Below are positions 6,508 through 8,468 of a stretch of 8,468 bases of DNA, one piece after another. Source of the stretch: Aquitalea sp. (GTDB taxonomy: Bacteria > Pseudomonadota > Gammaproteobacteria > Burkholderiales > Chromobacteriaceae); the NCBI GenBank assembly GCA_019232735.1, contig JAFANL010000042.1, positions 1 through 8,468 of the forward strand. The letters are read 5' to 3'. The first letter of the stretch is position 1, and the number at the start of each line of letters is the position of its first letter. A program made the translations under genes and the position numbers. The notes under the pieces were generated by a model that had not been told where the DNA came from, searched no databases, and saw only the letters and a program-made list of their open reading frames with translations.

Positions 6508-6987
6508 TCAGGCCTCAGCCTGCCAGTGCCCGCTCTTGCCGCCCTCTTTTTCCAGCAGCTGCACGGCGGATATCACCATGCCACGGTCGACGGCCTTGCA
6601 CATGTCGTAGATGGTAAGCAGGCCCACACTGGCGGCGGTGAGCGCTTCCATTTCCACCCCGGTCTGGCCGCTGCACTCGGCAGTCACGGTGATGCTGACG
6701 CTGCTGGCGGCTTCGTCCAGCGCAAACTCAACAGCAACGCGAGTGAGCGCGATGGGGTGGCACAGGGGAATCAGGTCAGCAGTACGTTTGGAGGCCATGA
6801 TGGCGGCGATGCGGGCAATGCCCAGCACGTCGCCTTTTTTATGGTTGCCGTCACGGATCAAGGCCAGGGTGGTGGGCAGCATGCAAATGCTGCCTGTTGC
6901 CACGGCGCGGCGGCGAGTGACCTGCTTGTCGCCGACATCCACCATGTGGGCCTGGCCGCTGGCATCGAAATGGGTCAATCCGGACAT
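6508..6987 (-). CDS. moaC: Cyclic pyranopterin monophosphate synthase MoaC
   Basis: MoaC acts with MoaA in the first stage of molybdenum cofactor synthesis, turning the 3',8-cyclo-GTP product of MoaA into cyclic pyranopterin monophosphate in the cytosol. The 159-residue protein shows LCHPIALTRV, GVEMEALTAASV and IYDMCKAVDRGMVI. Counted from the start chosen here, K51, H77, E112, E114, D128 and K131 fall at exactly the residue numbers of the E. coli active site. The frame opens from a TTG at 7002, but GGGAGG (6998-6993) lies inside that extension, five bases before the ATG at 6985-6987, so the shorter form is the real one. The C-terminal KEGGKSG motif is also conserved. No other molybdopterin gene is nearby. 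It sits 63 nt after the small membrane protein gene and may share the lpxC transcript, although that gap could hold its own promoter. Confidence 0.97.
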   Translation of the reverse strand: MSGLTHFDASGQAHMVDVGDKQVTRRRAVATGSICMLPTTLALIRDGNHKKGDVLGIARIAAIMASKRTADLIPLCHPIALTRVAVEFALDEAASSVSITVTAECSGQTGVEMEALTAASVGLLTIYDMCKAVDRGMVISAVQLLEKEGGKSGHWQAEA

Positions 6988-7050
6988 GAAAACCTCCCGC
7001 AAGCAGCAGCTATCGGCTGCCGTCAGATATAGATGGCTGGCAGTGTGCGG

Positions 7051-7233
7051 CTAGCGGATCAGCTTGGCAATCAGCCAGAAGAGGGTGATGAGCAAGCCCA
7101 GCCCGCCAGTCCACTTGAACAGGCGGTGGCTGATGTGCAGATAACGCGGGTTGCGGGTAAGCGCATAGCTGATGGCCGACCAGCCAAACGCCAGGATGAT
7201 GACGATCGCCCACAGCCGCCACCACAGCAGCAT
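7051..7233 (-). CDS. Small two-helix membrane protein of unknown function, coupled to lpxC
   Basis: I do not recognise this 60-residue protein. It has an N-terminal hydrophobic helix (about residues 3-24, Trp-rich at the start), a short basic loop containing TRNPRYLHISHRLFKW, and a second hydrophobic helix (about 42-58) ending AKLIR. With the basic loop and tail taken as cytoplasmic, the likely topology places both positive segments inside, which is awkward for two spanning helices; one may be only partly inserted. Support for it being real: the ATG at 7231-7233 lies 2 nt after the lpxC stop, GAGGTG in the last lpxC codons can serve as ribosome site, and the frame fills the space up to moaC. 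This arrangement suggests translational coupling to LpxC. There is no evidence of an enzymatic domain. Confidence 0.7.
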   Translation of the reverse strand: MLLWWRLWAIVIILAFGWSAISYALTRNPRYLHISHRLFKWTGGLGLLITLFWLIAKLIR

Positions 7234-7235
7234 GG

Positions 7236-8150
7236 CTACACCACCTCGGGCAGGCGATGGAAGCTGGAAGGTGCATCCAGCGGGTCGCTGAAGCTGGCGT
7301 ATTCCCAGGCGTCCGGCGTTTCCAGCAGCTTGCGCAGCAGCTTGTTGTTCATCGCGTGGCCGGATTTGTGGCCGGAGAAGGCGGCAATCAGCGGATGGCC
7401 GATGATGTAGAGGTCGCCAATGGCGTCCAGTATCTTGTGGCGCACGAATTCGTCGGGGAAGCGCAGGCCTTCCGGGTTCAGCACATATTCGTCATCGATG
7501 ACGATGGCGTTGTCCAGGCTGCCACCCAGTCCCAGACCATGCTGGCGCATGTATTCCACTTCGTGCATGAAACCGAAGGTGCGGGCACGGCTGATTTCGT
7601 CCAGATAGGAGCTGCTGGCAAAGTCGATTTCGACTTTCTGCGGTGCCAGATTGAAGGCCGGGTGATTGAATTCGATGGACAGGGTGATCTTGAAACCGTC
7701 CAGCGGCTCCAGTCTTACCCATTTGTCGCCTTCGACGATTTCCAGCGGCTGTTTTATCCGGATGAAGCGCTTGGCCACGGTCTGCTCGACCACGCCGGCG
7801 CTTTGCAGCAGGTAAATGAAGGGGGCGGCGGAACCATCCATGATGGGGATTTCCGCCGCCGTCACCTCGACGACAAGGTTGTCGATGCCGAAACCGGCAA
7901 GGGCCGACATCAAATGCTCGATCGTGCCGACACGCACGCCGGTGTCTGTCACCAGCGTGGAGGAGAGGCGCGTGTCGTTGACGAGCGCAGGCTCGACTTT
8001 CACATCCACCGGCTCGGGCAAGTCGGTACGGCGAAAGACGATCCCGGTGTCGGGTGCTGCCGGCAGCAGGGTGAGTTTCACCCGCTCGCCAGAATGCAAG
8101 CCGACACCTGTGGCGCTGATCGCTTGTTTTAGCGTGCGCTGAAATATCAT
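7236..8150 (-). CDS. lpxC: UDP-3-O-acyl-N-acetylglucosamine deacetylase LpxC
   Basis: LpxC is the zinc enzyme that commits UDP-3-O-acyl-GlcNAc to lipid A synthesis. The 304-residue product (305 in E. coli) has every key residue at the E. coli number: E78 and H79 in TIEHLMSALAG, H238 and D242 in VRHKILDAIGDLY, and H265 in GHKSGH. Further hallmarks are GVGLHSGE near the N-terminus, IPIMDGSAAPF (residues 101-111) and SRARTFGF (188-195). The two domain repeats run about 1-125 and 126-280. The ATG at 8148-8150 has GAGAG a few bases upstream. The tail ends SSFHRLPEVV and lacks the LA...AVLA degron that FtsH uses on E. coli LpxC, so turnover may differ. It follows ftsZ with 114 bp between, as commonly found at the end of the dcw cluster, with a probable promoter of its own. 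Confidence 0.99.
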   Translation of the reverse strand: MIFQRTLKQAISATGVGLHSGERVKLTLLPAAPDTGIVFRRTDLPEPVDVKVEPALVNDTRLSSTLVTDTGVRVGTIEHLMSALAGFGIDNLVVEVTAAEIPIMDGSAAPFIYLLQSAGVVEQTVAKRFIRIKQPLEIVEGDKWVRLEPLDGFKITLSIEFNHPAFNLAPQKVEIDFASSSYLDEISRARTFGFMHEVEYMRQHGLGLGGSLDNAIVIDDEYVLNPEGLRFPDEFVRHKILDAIGDLYIIGHPLIAAFSGHKSGHAMNNKLLRKLLETPDAWEYASFSDPLDAPSSFHRLPEVV

Positions 8151-8165
8151 GTGAAGCTCTCAGGC

Positions 8166-8183
8166 AATCGGGAAAACCCGATT
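8166..8183. promoter_or_regulatory. Perfect 7-bp dyad overlapping the presumed lpxC start site
   Basis: AATCGGG (8166-8172) and CCCGATT (8177-8183) flank a four-base centre. On the minus strand the first arm overlaps the end of the -10 hexamer and the second reaches to 15 nt before the lpxC start codon. It could be an operator or, if transcription starts upstream, a leader hairpin with a tetraloop. There is no following T run in either direction, so it is not a terminator. Confidence 0.45.
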
Positions 8184-8189
8184 CTAGCA
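8181..8189 (-). promoter_or_regulatory. Candidate extended -10 promoter for lpxC
   Basis: The minus strand reads TGCTAGAAT, an extended -10 element with TG, one base and a hexamer matching five of six consensus bases. No good -35 lies 16-18 bp upstream, which an extended -10 can tolerate. Transcription would start near 8174, about 24 nt before the lpxC ATG and inside the adjacent dyad. Confidence 0.4.
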
Positions 8190-8229
8190 CAGGCTGTCTC
8201 CATGCTTTATTGATTGCTTGTCACACGTT

Positions 8230-8246
8230 AATAGTATTTAACTATT
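8230..8246. repeat. AT-rich inverted repeat just after ftsZ
   Basis: AATAGT (8230-8235) and ACTATT (8241-8246) surround a five-base centre, 18 bp beyond the ftsZ stop. The stem is weak and lacks a T tract, so termination is doubtful. It may only reflect the AT-rich spacer upstream of lpxC. Confidence 0.3.
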
Positions 8247-8264
8247 TATCCTGGCAGACCTTTC

Positions 8265-8468
8265 TCAATCCGCCTGCTTGCGCAGGAAAGCCGGAATATC
8301 ATAGCTGTCGCTCACTTCCGGGTTGGAGAAGTCGGTGGACGGCGCAGCGCGGCGACGGCCCTGACGCATGATGGCCGGGGTATCGAAATCGTCGTAGTTG
8401 ATCACTTCCACCGCGCGGTCGTCAGTACCGGTCTTGACGATCTTGATGTACTCCGGACGCTCTTCGCG
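8265..8468 (-). CDS. ftsZ: Cell division GTPase FtsZ, C-terminal 67 residues (cut by window edge)
   Basis: The frame is open from the right edge to a TGA at 8265-8267. The encoded tail holds the end of the variable linker, REERPEYIKIVKTG through a basic MRQGRRRAAPS stretch, and finishes SDSYDIPAFLRKQAD. DIPAFLRKQAD is the conserved C-terminal peptide by which FtsZ binds FtsA, ZipA, MinC and other partners, and its form with the -RKQAD end is typical of betaproteobacteria. The GTPase domain lies outside the window. The sequence is too long for the ORF to be chance and sits where ftsZ is expected, directly before lpxC. There is no clear terminator after it, so some transcripts may continue into lpxC. 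Confidence 0.96.
   Translation of the reverse strand, partial: REERPEYIKIVKTGTDDRAVEVINYDDFDTPAIMRQGRRRAAPSTDFSNPEVSDSYDIPAFLRKQAD

Noticed and set aside
6988..7002. Five-codon N-terminal extension of MoaC from a TTG
   Set aside because: The GGGAGG ribosome site lies inside the extension, and active-site numbering matches E. coli only from the ATG at 6987.
1..8468. Search for CRISPR repeats, transposase genes, tRNA-like genes, phage genes and neisserial DNA-uptake sequence (GCCGTCTGAA)
   Set aside because: None was seen on either strand by reading. The region looks like ordinary core genome, and I find no evidence of a novel multi-gene system.

Overview
The window looks like core chromosome of a betaproteobacterium, most likely order Neisseriales (Chromobacterium/Aquitalea/Vogesella-like). 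This is inferred from the GC-rich genes with strong third-position GC, an FtsZ tail ending DIPAFLRKQAD, a CNP1-like exported protein (a mainly betaproteobacterial family) and the ftsZ-lpxC order. It carries ten complete protein genes plus the 3' end of ftsZ. I see no rRNA, tRNA, CRISPR array, insertion sequence, phage gene or attachment site, and no signature of a new defence or mobile system. The unexplained signal lies in the intergenic DNA.

Layout. Left block, all on the minus strand: an OppA-type periplasmic peptide-binding protein (32-1651), preceded by an unusually long, AT-richer intergenic stretch (1652-2176) with several dyads and a plausible sigma70 promoter. Then come a strong intrinsic terminator (2177-2204), pyrC (2230-3264) and a TusA-family sulfur carrier (3336-3566), the last two probably co-transcribed. 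A 111-bp divergent spacer separates these from the middle block on the plus strand: an NRDE/TANGO2-family protein (3678-4457), a secreted CNP1-like protein with a GTG start 13 nt later (4471-4992), a long perfect inverted repeat (5079-5114), an EamA/DMT exporter (5129-6043) and a secreted LprI/DUF1311-type lysozyme-inhibitor-like protein (6072-6470). The right block is on the minus strand and converges on the middle block at a hairpin (6489-6507): ftsZ 3' end, lpxC (7236-8150), a 60-residue two-helix membrane protein starting 2 nt after lpxC, and moaC (6508-6987).

Functionally these are housekeeping genes: peptide uptake (OppA), the third step of de novo pyrimidine synthesis (PyrC), tRNA or cofactor sulfur relay (TusA family), the committed step of lipid A synthesis (LpxC), the second half of the first stage of molybdopterin synthesis (MoaC) and cell division (FtsZ). 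Catalytic residues of PyrC, LpxC and MoaC are intact, and in LpxC and MoaC they fall at exactly the E. coli positions. No gene looks broken. The points most worth checking are a 30-bp dyad upstream of oppA, an 11-bp perfect inverted repeat ending 14 nt before the DMT start codon (which has no visible Shine-Dalgarno), a dyad over the presumed lpxC start site, and the unassigned small membrane protein coupled to lpxC.
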